From positions 16,627,019 to 16,691,018 of the forward strand of contig NC_058504.1 in assembly GCF_020382885.2 (NCBI RefSeq): a stretch of DNA of 64,000 bases. Direction: 5' to 3'. This DNA is from Scatophagus argus. Its lineage: Eukaryota; Chordata; Actinopteri; Scatophagidae. The position numbers and the translations under genes were made by a program. This document shows, piece after piece, positions 23,651-36,200 of this stretch; within the stretch, counting starts at the first letter, position 1, and each line of letters starts with the position of its first letter. The notes below the pieces were generated by a model. That model was not told the DNA's origin and did no database searches. It saw nothing but the letters and a program-made list of their open reading frames with translations.

Positions 23651-25843
23651 ATGGGAAGTCTTAAGGATGAGATGAGAGGTCTCAGAGAGGACCACAAGCC
23701 TTGTGAGAAGGCAGATGATGGAGAGTGTCCAGGCAGCTCAGATGTCAGTGCTGTGCCTGAGGGATCTCAGATTAACACGAGTCAAGAGTCAACAAGCCAA
23801 GGGGGCTATGAGCCAGAACTTCACATGAATGCCAGCTACGATGAAGAGACAGACAAGAATCCAGTATCCAAGCGTCAAGAGCTTTTAGGAGGGCTTTGTG
23901 ACAACACTGACCAATCAGACTATCCTGGAGTTAAAGACTCCATGCAGACTGCTGCTATCCCTGTGGTACAACAACCTGAAGCTGAGAAAACAACAGCAGC
24001 TACACATGACACAACAATCTCTAACAGGTTCCTGAGTGATGGAGGGGAAGATGGTGAAATTCAGGGGGAAACATCTGAGGATAAAAACATGGATCATGGC
24101 CAAGATAAAGAAGCAGAAATTGAGAATATCTTGGTGCCCGTACCATCAACTCCAGGCCTCTCTGATCCGTGTTCCCCAGCTCCTGCTGGCCAGCACCACA
24201 TGCGCACACAGGTCAGCCTTGAGGTGGTCCAGTGTCACTCCGCAGCCACCAGCCCCATGACTCCTCCTGAGGGCGGACACTCTTTCTTCTTCCCAAGCTC
24301 TTTTGGGAGATTTGGAGCTGTAGCTGCTAACACGAAAGATGCTGAGCTACAGGTGGGTCAGCAGTTGGAGTACTGCTCTGTTGCCACATCCCCCATGACC
24401 CCAAAGACTCCATCGACCACAGCTTTCCCAGAGCTTATTGGTAGGGAGATGGTGCAGAAGGAGAATGTGAAAAAAGATGAGGGACAGAGAGAAAGTGACC
24501 CCTTGGCAAAAAGACCAATAGAGGCTAAGTCAGAGATAACTGGAGATTCGAAATTTACCACATCAAAAGAGCTGAGTGAAGCCTTCAGCTGCAGCGTGTC
24601 TCCAGAGAGTCTTTCCACTTGCCCTGCCACCGTTGGGTTAATATATTCACAAGTAAATCTGGAGGATAGCAATCAGCAATGCAAGCAGCCAAGGATGGGA
24701 AGTATGGATCAAGACATTACAATCATGGTAACTCACTATAACAACAATGATGAAGAAGAGTCATATTTGTATCCCATAGAACCAGAAATGGTCAAAATAG
24801 ATGAATATGAGGAACTCGGAGGAAGCAGCAGTGAAGTGAAGAAGGAGGACGGAAAGGAAAATATCCACAAAGAATATGCTGTTCCTGATGATGCACCAGA
24901 CAACTCAAGCACAAAGTCTCCACAAAGAACAACTGAAGAAGCCTCTGTTTCTGCTTGTGATGAAGCAAAAACAGGGGTGAAATGTGAAAATTCTGACGTA
25001 AAAGAAAACAGTGGTGGAAGTGAAGAACTTAGAGATGTTTCCGTGATGAAGCATCCAGTCCCTGAATCTCCAGCTCCCTTTGGGTGCCACAACATCCGCA
25101 CACAAGTGAGCCTAGAGGTGGTACAGTGTCAGTCTGCAGCTACCAGCCCCATGACCCCTCCTGAGGGTGACCAAGCCTTCTACTTCCCCAGCGGGAGGTC
25201 TACCACTGTGAGTGCAGCGACCAAAGACGTAGAGCTGCAGGTGGGTCAGCAGGTGGAGTTTCGCTCTGTCGCTACTGCACCTATGACGCCAAGAACTCCC
25301 ACCACCACAGTTTTTCCTGAGATAAGGAAGGAAACTAGTATAGAGGAGAGAATAGTGGAGGAGGAAGAGGACAAAAAGGAGCAGTGTGTGTTGGTGGACA
25401 AAGAAGAAGAAGTAGTGAAGGAGCAGGAGAAAGCCACTAAAGAGAAAGAGGTGGCAGCAGCTGAAGAGGACACAAAGGAAGAAAGAAATTGTAAGGAGAA
25501 AGGCGAGGAGCCGGTACAGGAGGTGAGCTGGGATGAAAAGGGGATGACGTGGGAGGTGTATGGGGCTGTGGTGGAGGTGACTGTCCTGGGCTCAGCCATC
25601 CAGAAACACCTGGAGAAGCAGGTCAAAAAGAGGCAGCCCTCCATGCCGCCCCCACCCCCACTCAACCCCTCAGCCATGCCCCTGTCTTCAGAGTGTACCC
25701 AGGAGGGTTCAGGACAGGGCCGGGCGGGTAAGAGGAGAGAGCGGGATGGGGAGGTGAGCCGACGCAGAAGAAACCCCTTCCGCCTGATAATGGAGAATAT
25801 GCAGCAGCCACATTGTTGCTCCAAGGCCCATACCACAGAGTGA
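23651..25843 (+). CDS. gprin1: G protein-regulated inducer of neurite outgrowth 1
   Basis: GPRIN1 binds activated Go/Gi/Gz alpha subunits at the growth-cone membrane and promotes neurite outgrowth. The 730-residue product is encoded by one exon. The family's C-terminal module is clear: WDEKGMTWEVYGA, then AIQKHLEKQ, a proline-rich stretch, RRRRNPFRLIMENMQ and a Cys-Cys pair near the end, the likely palmitoylation site. The middle is acidic and low in complexity, with a Glu/Lys-rich run before the C-terminal module. The RTQVSLEVVQC...SAATSPMTPPEG and ELQVGQQ...SVAT.PMTP blocks occur twice, about 300 residues apart. An in-frame ATG at 23612 would add 13 residues, but it lies before a good acceptor (TGCCCTGCAG, ending 23627), so I prefer ATG 23651 (MGSLKDEMRG). 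Position beside sncb matches human GPRIN1. Confidence 0.93.
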   Translation: MGSLKDEMRGLREDHKPCEKADDGECPGSSDVSAVPEGSQINTSQESTSQGGYEPELHMNASYDEETDKNPVSKRQELLGGLCDNTDQSDYPGVKDSMQTAAIPVVQQPEAEKTTAATHDTTISNRFLSDGGEDGEIQGETSEDKNMDHGQDKEAEIENILVPVPSTPGLSDPCSPAPAGQHHMRTQVSLEVVQCHSAATSPMTPPEGGHSFFFPSSFGRFGAVAANTKDAELQVGQQLEYCSVATSPMTPKTPSTTAFPELIGREMVQKENVKKDEGQRESDPLAKRPIEAKSEITGDSKFTTSKELSEAFSCSVSPESLSTCPATVGLIYSQVNLEDSNQQCKQPRMGSMDQDITIMVTHYNNNDEEESYLYPIEPEMVKIDEYEELGGSSSEVKKEDGKENIHKEYAVPDDAPDNSSTKSPQRTTEEASVSACDEAKTGVKCENSDVKENSGGSEELRDVSVMKHPVPESPAPFGCHNIRTQVSLEVVQCQSAATSPMTPPEGDQAFYFPSGRSTTVSAATKDVELQVGQQVEFRSVATAPMTPRTPTTTVFPEIRKETSIEERIVEEEEDKKEQCVLVDKEEEVVKEQEKATKEKEVAAAEEDTKEERNCKEKGEEPVQEVSWDEKGMTWEVYGAVVEVTVLGSAIQKHLEKQVKKRQPSMPPPPPLNPSAMPLSSECTQEGSGQGRAGKRRERDGEVSRRRRNPFRLIMENMQQPHCCSKAHTTE

Positions 25844-26080
25844 CGTAAGAAATGTAAAAGAAAAAAATCCTGTGCTGAAAAATCACATGACATCTGATGT
25901 ATGTGGCAGTGATACAGAGGATTTCACTGGGCTACTTCAGTGTGGCATTGTCTTGAGAAGCAGGAGACCTCCTCACAGGAGACAAAGAAGCACAAAAGCA
26001 ATTAATATACAACTACAACTACTAATATGGAGCGCTGGTCACTGAGAATCAGACACACAAAATGTTTTTTGTTTTTTTTT

Positions 26081-26097
26081 GGGGGGGGGGGGGGGGG
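26081..26097 (+). repeat. G homopolymer, 17 bases
   Basis: Seventeen G residues directly after a nine-base T run, in the 3' UTR of gprin1. The length may be unstable or mis-assembled. Confidence 0.9.
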
Positions 26098-26886
26098 TTG
26101 CTGCTGTTTTTCATGTTTCCATGCTTGGAAAAGGCTGATATATCAATGTCATCATGAGCTTTTCTCTTTGCTCGTTTTTCCCCAAGGCCAATCAATAGTC
26201 CATGAGTCATTTTAGCCATTGTTGCTTTTTTATGCACCTCCGACAATGTGAAGCACACTTCAGCTGAGACAGATGATGGCAGAGCGATGGTCTCTAATAG
26301 TGATTTATGACCTTATGGTCAGCCATTCAACCTGAAGGTTGTTTTGTTTTGAATGTATGGAAGTTAAAGTTGGCCTAAATGTTGCCTCGACGTGTGTGTA
26401 GGAGGAGTTTTTGCAATGAGTGCAGGTTTTTGAACATCTGATATTCTGCTTTTTGGATATGGCACAATGTTTTGACATGTTTGTATTGTGTAAAATATAA
26501 AACAAAGAACTGATGACAAGCATCATCATCATGATCATTTGAGGAAAAATAATAACTTCTGATTTGGAGTACTTTTATTCATTACTACTTACTGTACTTT
26601 TATGCCATTGTTAGTGATTCAGTTGTAAATTATATGATGAAACTTATTTTAAGTGTGTTTTGATTTAGCCGTTGTGCAGTGTCTGTGATGTTGGTGCTCA
26701 CACATTAAGTTCATGAAAGTGGAATTAAATCAACATTTGGAGAGATTGATTTTAATGACTGATTGCACTGGTTATACATTCATTTAGATGTCAGTAAAAA
26801 AAAAATATATATCTTTTCAATCTGAAGCTTGTTGGTTTTTATTTCAGCAACAAGTATCTCAAACCCAAAGCAAATAACAAATAACA

Positions 26887-26892
26887 AATAAA
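26887..26892 (+). terminator. gprin1: Candidate poly(A) signal, gprin1
   Basis: AATAAA about 1.04 kb after the gprin1 stop. An ATTAAA at 26724-26729 and another AATAAA at 27105-27110 are alternatives. The last would make the gprin1 transcript overlap the end of cdhr2. Confidence 0.35.
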
Positions 26893-27049
26893 ACACGCAT
26901 AAGGCTAACCATTTTGACTGATGTGCAGTCATAAATAATGATTTAATTCATACATTTACATTATGCAGTATTTTTGTTTCTTCTTTTTGGATTTTCTTTA
27001 CGGTAGCAATGAGACTTAGCATCATGTGTTGACGTGACTTATAATACCG

Positions 27050-27055
27050 TTTATT
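27050..27055 (-). terminator. cdhr2: Candidate poly(A) signal, cdhr2
   Basis: TTTATT on the plus strand reads AATAAA on the minus strand, about 180 bases after the cdhr2 stop codon. The gene pair gprin1/cdhr2 is convergent, so their 3' ends are close or overlapping. Confidence 0.5.
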
Positions 27056-27236
27056 TCAAAGCAAACCAAACAGTTTTTAAACTGTTTCTTAAAATATTAA
27101 CAAAAATAAAGTGATTCACATGTGCAACAAACAATTGTTTTGATTTGCTTTCCCATTGCTTCTGGTCAATTTGTTGTCTAGATAAAGCTGATGTGAGTTC
27201 AGTTTTACATGCAGAATTCAAGAGTCATCATTCCCT

Positions 27237-30200
27237 TCATAGATCTGTAGTGCTGAATGCATGGTTGTTATAACCCATGAGAGGATTGTCTGTGCCTTTC
27301 TTCTTGCCCTGCTCAGCCAGCGCTGCACTGAGAGGTTCAATGTACTCTGGTGGATCGTTCTTGTCCTCCTCCTCCTGGATCATCCACTGATGAGGAGCAG
27401 GCAAGTTTTTAAAATTAGACCATATTCTAAGAAGTGCAAATAAGGATGGACTTCAAAATGTAAACCAACCTTGGCAGATTTTGTTTGTTTGTCAGGAATG
27501 CTCATGTCATCGCCATAGTCCAGGGAGTTCAGACTTAATTGGGGAAAGAAAAGAAGGCGCAAAGTTATCTCCACATGTACAATTAATCATTTCAGAAAGA
27601 CAGCATTTGCACCTCTGCTGCACAGTGGAGGGTGAGGTTATGTGTCCCCGTGAGCTGCCACCACATCAAACTGTAACTGAGCAAATAATTGCTATCAGCA
27701 GATAGCATCAGATAGTCACAGAGAGTTTATCTTTACCTGACTTTGTCCACATCTGAGCTCTCCATGTCCAAGTCCAGGACCATGGCTGTGTCGATGTTGA
27801 GGTTGAGCACAGGATTAGCCCTGTGAGCAAATAATCATATACCCAGTCAGAAATATGTTATTTTTCATATCATTTATTGATTTGTTTATCTTATTAAGAC
27901 TGTTGTCTCCTGACCCCTCCATGGTGTATTTATTGGTTCCAGGCACCACGGGACCACTTTTCTGGTTGTCCGAAGTCACCATGGATGCAGAGTTCATGGC
28001 TTTAGATGCCTTCAGCTTCCTCTTATAACTGTAGCATGGAGTGAATCGGTCAGTAAACAGACATAGTACCCCTCTGATGTTTTTACATCATCTATGAGAT
28101 CAAGTGATGACCAGGAAGTGTGGATTTACCCTGATAAACTACATGGTTATTAATCAATTCTTATCCCTATCTTTATTCTAAATCCCTTTTCTTACTTTCT
28201 GCGAGTGCACATCAGGGAAGTTGTGAGAACAGCCAGTACGATGACAAGGCCTCCCACTATTCCCAGCAGGATGTACTTCACAGCGTCTGTATCTTGTTGG
28301 ACCACAGTAGCCTTCCCCTGAAACAGAAGTAAGAAATCTATTTTTAATATATTGTTCTCTGTGGATTTATAATGTTTCATTTACATGTCATAGTCAGATG
28401 TCAAAGTTTCTCAACATCTTACAAGAATCACTTAATTATGAATGAATGAATTACATGAATATATAACTAAAACAAAATAACATGCTATAATAGTCATATT
28501 TTGTTGTATCTTTATTTGTACATGTGCCAAATGATTACAATTCAAGTCTGAGACATTCAGTCATATCTTGCTATTCTGCAATAAACTCCCTTGTCATTAA
28601 ATTCTGATTACTATATTTTTGGAAATTGTAGTAAAACATCAAAAATTCTAATAGTGATTAATTAAACTAAAACAATATTTCAGGCTTCAAACCCAAAAGT
28701 TATGCCCCTTAGTTGCACATTCTGCTCCCAATTAAAAAAAATCACCTCAGCTAAATGAATCAGAGGCAAAATAAAATACAACACTGATTTTTTGTTCTCA
28801 GGCACAAAAAATGTAAAATGTGAAGAAACTGTCATTCATTTTAGCCTTCGAATGAAACTCAATATGTTGTGGTTTTGCTTAATATTTTGGACATTTCACA
28901 GGATGTATTTCTAGTGGTCACAGTTTTTCAATTCACTTGAATAAGTAATTTGAACATATAGAAGTTTTGTCTCCTCACTATCAGGTACAACTTGGTGCAG
29001 TTAACCCATGAAGACATGACAAAAAAACAGGCCATGTAATGTGTCTCTCATGAAGTTTCAACATGTAACCAGAAGAAACTATAAAATGACATAAAAGAGA
29101 CCCTTTCAGAAAATAAAATTTCAGCTCTACAGCTGCTTGTACTTACAATGTTCGTGAGGCCAACATCTTGCAGTGAAAGATAATGTTCAGGATCAGAAAG
29201 CTTCTCTTCCACTTCTGTACGGGTGAGAGCGGTCCCGTTGAAGTAGACAAAATATGCCATTATGATTGTGTTACCTGAAGCCCTGAGAGAAAAATATGAC
29301 ATACTTACACCAATAAAATGATGAGCCTAAATAAAATATTTCAGTCATTTAAAGACTAATCCCTTCTTGTGTTGCTGCTATGGTCTAAATTATCAGCAAA
29401 TAATGTATCCTCAAAGATATCATTGTTAACAGGAACACTGGCACCACCTAGTGGACAACAGGATATACCTGCAAGTGAAAATCTGATGATTATTTGGGAT
29501 TTCCTGTCAACACCAGCCAATGATTTCAAAGATTTAAAAGAATAAGATTTATAAGTTTTCCGACTTTATCCAGCTGTATAATTTATTCTGATATGTGGTG
29601 ATTTACATTTAGAGGTGATGACAAGAAAACTCACCTGGCTGTTTCTGAAGTGGCCGACTTGATTGAGACAATTTTAACAGAAGCCTTGGTGGCACTAGTA
29701 AGCGCCCTGGAAATGAAGAAAATGAATGAATGAAGAGTGAAAATGAATGAAGAGAAAGAAAATACCAAGTCCTCGATGAGAAGCAGTACAGATTTAAGTG
29801 TCAACTAAGTGAAAAGTCAGAAAACCTTCAACTCTCTTTTATAATACGTTATGTAGAAATGTACCTGATGATATTATCAATTTCTTCATCAACTTCTGCT
29901 ACAGATCTTGAAAATTCAAGTTCAACTTTGTATGTTTCATCAATTGTGAAAATCTGTAAAACAGAAAGAACAGAAGCATTAACACAAGCTGAAGTGTCCA
30001 TCTCTGTGTCTGCGGCACAGACAGGATCCTTCACTGTGGGACATGAATGAAAATGCAGTGACATGTCTGCTTGTGTCCTCACCTGCAGTGAGGTCTTGTT
30101 TGAGAGACCGCCGTTGTCAGTTGCAGTTACTGTTACCAAATACTTCCCTTTCAGTGTCACATCAAGCCCCTCAGTAGATCTGTGGAAAGTGAAAGAAATG

Positions 30201-33200
30201 CTGAGTGCAACCATAGATTAAAGATCCCCCAGACACAAACATGTATAAGCCCACACCCTCATCCAAAATACAAAAGGCCATAAAACCAAACTCTTTTCTC
30301 GCTTTGTAGTCATTTTGAGTCTCTCTCTCTCTCTCTCTCTTGTTGCCATGTCTCTTTGTAGTTGTTTTGTTTCTCCTTGTGGTCATTGTGATTGAATTTC
30401 CATCTAGAAATATTAACACTTCAACCAGAGGCTCTGGTCCAGGGGCCCGCTGACCCTTTGGCCCTCTTGGACTGTGTGCAGTAGGCCCATTCAAAATTCA
30501 TCCTTAAGTAAAAATGAAAGCTGACCCAAACACATGTTTTGAGCAGAATGAGATAGGCCACATGATTGATAACTTTGTACTCACTGGATCTCTCCAAAAT
30601 AAATCTCCTTTTGCTGTGTGGTCTTGGCTTTGAACAGAGTCCTCTGTTGATTTACAGTGCCGTCAATGTTCTCAAATTGGACTGCCGTTACTGTAAACTC
30701 AATGCCTCGATGTTTTTCAGAGTCGCGGTCCATCGCCTGAGAGCAGCAAAAGATACAAGCAAGAATGTCCAGACATCCTTTCACATACCCGATTAACAAG
30801 CTGAAATCATGGCATTGATTTGTTTTTTGTCCATACTCACAGAGACTGCTGCAACCGATGTCCCCTCACTTGCACTTTCTGACACCACAACTAAAATTTA
30901 AATGAGGAAAATCAACATTAAAATTTACAAAGCATAATAATATAATACACAAAAACAGGCAAAAATGACTAAATTCAGCCCAAAAGTGTCATATTTCCAA
31001 TTTTTACATTTGTTAAAAATGTAAAAACATTTGTTTTCCTTGCAGAACACAGGTGTTGCTAGTCTACCACTGCCTCGATATGTAAAAATGTTATTATTAT
31101 TATTATTATATATGTGTTATGTTAATGTTATTTGCTTTTGCAAATGTGTGACTTTTGTCTTGTAAATTATTATTGCAGCAGCAGAACATAAACCCTCATA
31201 TTTGGCAAAGTAAAATTTGTGTTTTTGTCAAAGGAGTTTAGTGACTTGGGTGAGAAGGATATATCGAGATTTTATTTTAGGTATGCCTTTTATGGGTGGC
31301 TGATGTACTCTTTGGTGCTGCCCCCTGTCTAAGGAAGTGCCTTCCTTAGCTTCCTAAAATGGTACTCCTGTTGCTTCTGAGGTTGTGCCAACATCTACTG
31401 CAGGTAAAACACACCAGTCGAAAAAACTGAACTAAGGTAAGAAATGCACTTGCTCACAAGACAAACAAACAAACAAATAATGTTGTTAAGTTAAAATTTC
31501 CTTGCAGTTGGACGATTTCACATATAAACTCACCAAAAACAGAATCTGAGTAAAGGAATTCTGGAGCGTTGTCGTTGATGTCTTCAATGTTGATCACCAT
31601 TTCTCCTGAAATATTGGATAAAAATAAGAGAGTAACATAAGATGTGTGTTTGTAGGTATGTGTTTGACAATCTTATGCTTTTACTGCTTTTATTTGATGC
31701 TCTTATGCTTTGTTATCGCTACACAACCTAGTGCTGACCTGTTGTGACACTGTTGTTCTCTCCTTTCTCTGTGTACTCATCCACCACCTGAGCCTCTATC
31801 ACCACTTGGTCACACTCTTCATAATCCAGCAAATGCTCTGGGTTGACTTTGACTTCTCCTGTTGGTTCCAGAATAAAGCTATTGCAGGGTTTCATGGAGC
31901 CACTGCATCTGCAATTCATGGATTCCAGCTCGTAGACCAGGGAGTGGTTTCCGTCTTTGTCGAACCCTACAAACCTCCCAACGACTTCACCACCGGTGGT
32001 GTTCTCCTTCACTGTCACAGGCGCTAATGGCTTGAACTCGGGCCTCTCATCGTTAACATCCAACACATTGACCTCCACCATCACTACAGCCTTCTTCTGT
32101 TCCAGATCTGTTGCCTCTACCTGAAGTTTATATTGCTTGTGGGTGCTCTCGTAGTCCAACTCAATGTCTGGGTCCACCATGATATTTCCCCTGTAGCCCT
32201 GCCCCTCCCCCTCTGCAAAGGTGCGAATGATAAAGCTACCAAAACTTCCTTCAATGATGCTGAAAGAGATGCGGTTAAAGTCTGTCGTTTGGTCCAAATC
32301 CTTAGCGTAAACAGAACCAACATATGCACCTGTTTGGATGGAAAAACACAGTTAAATCTGGTCACACAGTTGTGAACAGTTGAAAGTGTTTCAGAAAAAT
32401 AAATACTGACCTTTTTCCCCTTCTTTAACTGAGAATGTGTAAGAGGATTCTTCAAATTGTGGTGAGTTGTCATTGACATCCTGGGATGCATGAAAAGAAA
32501 ACTGTTATCATCCTCACCTGGAGTGGCAGCGTCAGTAGCAACACGGCAACAATAATTTGCTACAAACTGAAGACAACTTACCTCTATATTGATGATAACT
32601 TTGACTGTGCTAGACAGTGGGGGAGTACCCTTGTCAGTAGCGGTTACATTGAGTTCGATCTTCCCGTTCAGCTTTGGGTCCAGGGCCTCCAGATCAAGGA
32701 TCCCACTGTTTCTCAACACGCCGGTGTTCGGGTCAATGGTGAAGTTATCACTGTACTCACTTGGTGCAATTCCATACACTATTTGGCTGTTTTCTGTACC
32801 AGAGTCATCTGCATCTGTAGCCTGTTGACATGACAAACATTAGAAACAATGGTTAAGAAGTGCATTTCTTACTCCATGTTGCAAGTCCACTACATTACCA
32901 AAAGTATGTGACCACCCTGCTACAACAGCTTCCAGTTCTCTAGGAAATTTTTCCATAAGAATTTGGACAACTACTGTAAATGTATAAAATGTTGTATTAA
33001 AGCTTGTGTCTCCAGGGGGAGCTGCATGAAGCCTGGCAGTTGGGTCAAATCATGTTGCTTGAGTCAGCATCTGTTGGGGCCGAAGTTTTGAAAAGAGAAA
33101 CATCTGTGGCGATATTGGATGCTAGGAGCATAATGTAACTGAATCTTCGACTAAACTGTTTAAATTGTGTTGTCGGTAAAGTGAGTGCCAGAAAGAGTGT

Positions 33201-36200
33201 ATCTCTGGTTCAGCTGCATCAGTTGTTTTTTTTTGTCCATCTTGACTCATGGTAGCGTTTTTACTATTTCTGTCTTTTGAGACAGACACTTAATGTGTGT
33301 AAATTGAAGACACGCAGCAAGTATTTTTCAGTCATTCAAAACCTAGCTATGAGAGGGAAGTGTTTGCAGTTTTCTTACTGTTCTCTCACAGTTACCTCAA
33401 TCTTAAGCTCAAACTGTCCACCCTCTTCAACAAACACCAGGTAAGAGTCTCTGTTGAAGACTGGGGGCTGGTCGTTGATGTCAGTCACAGTGATCTCCAG
33501 GACTGTGGTGCCTGGCTTGCCATCTGTGTCTCTGGCCTGCAGAGTCGCTGAATACAGAGATCTGACCTCACGATCCAACAGGATTTGGTTTTTCACGTAA
33601 ATTTCACCTGAATGTGGCTTCACGTCGAAATACAGTAATCTGAAACAGAGATGCAGACTGTTCAGTGGCATGGACTGGGCACAAGGTAGACAGGGGCTGC
33701 ATTCAAATAACCGGAGAAAATGCAGTTTGGTCGAGTGTAGGCATACATGCTGTCTGGAAGAAGTCTGTACGTGATCTTGCCTTGATCCATTGTGTCAGGG
33801 TCCTCTGCCTGGGGGGAAAAGGACAATGTGTGCTCCTCTGAGTGCCATTCGAGAATTTCTTACAAACAAGCTCAAACTTTCCGTGGGAGAATCAAGATCA
33901 GAAAAGACTTACAGTAATTGTTTCTATTATTGTGCCATTAGGAGAGTGCTCAGCCACTCTCAGCTGATAGGTGTCTTGTGGGAATGTGGGGCTGTTGTCG
34001 TTGGAGTCCTTGATAGTAATAGAAACTGTAGCAGTGGACTTGAATGTGGATTCTTCATTATCTATAGCAATCACCTGCACCATAACACAAGTAACAGAAA
34101 CATCTGAGATTGGTGAAGGTCTGATGACGAAAACTAATGGTATTATCAGAGGCTTGTGGACTATATTTTAAAAAATATTCTTACTTCTACAACAATTTCC
34201 TGTCTTTCCTCAAAATCCAGTTTTTCGGGCTGCTTGACCAGAAGCTGAACAACACTGTCTGATACAGCAAGCTGAGGTTCCACAGAAAACACATCCTTGT
34301 CAGCTCCCTCTAGGATTAGCTGGGTTCTGGACGTCTGTGAAAAAAGTCAACAAAAATAATTATTCATTACCAATACTCTGAGCATCACAGGGAAACATGT
34401 GTTAGTTGCAGAATGTCGACCTTTTTGTGTTTTGTTGTTGTTCTTCTTCTTCTTCTTACCTTATCCAGATCTTTAACTGTCATGCCAATTGGAATAGCGC
34501 CTAATGAGTGTTCAAAGACCTCTCCTGTAAAGTCACTCGCTTCCACGCAGGACAGCTCGTCTCCAGGGTCTTCACACTTGTAAAACAGTGGCCTGTTGTC
34601 ATTGATGTCGATGATGTTGATCAGTACATCTGTTGTGATGCTGGCTTGGACCCCATGAATGTTCTGTTTTGACTCCATAGCCTAAAATTATAAATAAAAA
34701 CATCATCATCATCATCATCATCATCTCAACATTTGCCCAAATCCTCTCAATTAATTAAGATTGTCAAGACTCAAGAAGACTCAAGTGTTATTTTTTGGTC
34801 TTCAGATTCAGTTGTACTGCAGCCTTCACACAGCACAATACATCACCCCAGAGAAGTGACATATTTCCTTTTTTCTCCTCCTCTCAGTTGCTTCCCTGCA
34901 TGTTTTGAAGTACTTAAAGTGAGAACAAGGGCAGAAACTTCAATATATATTTGTTTAAAATCACACCTTAAATTTCACAGAGTGCAGCTGGCGTCTTTTG
35001 CTTTTCTCACACCCCTCATCAGCTTGTTTTCTGCTCTTTCACCTCCTTCTGAAAATAAAGAAGTAGCCCCCATGCTGAGCTTCACTCCCTGAGGTTCCTG
35101 GCCATGACACCTCTATTGGACCTGCGCTCTTCCCCTCATGCTAAGTCCTTTTTCATTAGAGGTGCAGACTGTCCTTCCTGTCTTTCAAACGTGTTCTTTA
35201 AGGTGAGAGAAAACACTTATCACTAAATATCTCTACTTTTCTGCCTCATTTTGATGCAAAGCTGTTGATGTATTTCTCTGAGCATTGTTCCCTACGCTTT
35301 TTGGTACTGAATGGGAATAATAGATTTCTTGCAGAGAGTTAGATGAGAAGATCTGTTTAGCAGCATCTCTAAATCTGTGTTATTATGATGTTGTTTCCCA
35401 TTAGTTTAATCCATACACAAACAGAAATGGAAAAACAACTTTTTGATGTTTAATGAAGAGCTGTGTGTTGGAAAATGTTTTTGGCTGGGTGCAGTGATTC
35501 TGTGCTGTCTTGTCGGCACCATGAGGATGCCAGGCAACCAGCACAAACTTGTGCTAGGTGGGTGTTATTAAACCTTGGACAGAGCCAGGCTAGCTGTTTC
35601 CCCTTGCTTCCAGTCTTTATGCTAGGCTAATCTAATCACCTGCATAGCCCTAACTGGATAGCATACAGACGTGAGAAGTTGTATCAATCTTCTTCTCACT
35701 CTTGGCAAAATGTTAAACTATTCTTTTAAATCAAGGTAAGCTTGAATTAAAGGAGAAAAACATTTATACAAGGGAGAAATTTGATTAACTACACAGAAAT
35801 GAGGATTGTGTACCTTTACAGTCAGGGTGACAGCGTCACCAATTAATTCTCTGTCAATTGCTGAAAGTACAGATATGACTCCGTCATCACTTGAGATTGT
35901 AAACAGGCCATCCACTGTGGAAGCTGTCAACGATGTCCAAAACACAAACAAGAAAATTCTTATTTACTCACTCAGTGCAAACAACAAATTATTTGAACTT
36001 CTTTTTTAAAAGTTGACGTGGCTCACCTTGAATGCTATAGATGATATCATCGTTGACTCCTGTGTCCCCATCTATGGCAAATACTCGTAACACAGACTGG
36101 CCCTGGCAAAGAAAACAAGAGTTTCTAAAACCAGAAGCAGTTGAAAGTCTCCTTATTTAAACACAAAGCCAAAGAGGACTGTAAATTTGTGTCGTATCAC

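Noticed and set aside
25246-25893. 215-codon minus-strand frame opposite gprin1
   Set aside because: Shadow of the gprin1 coding strand; Ser/Thr/Phe-rich because the sense strand is rich in Glu/Lys codons.
32117-32836. 239-codon minus-strand frame in cdhr2 taken as one exon
   Set aside because: It runs through an intron; splice sites divide it into 32582-32821 plus parts of other exons read in another frame.
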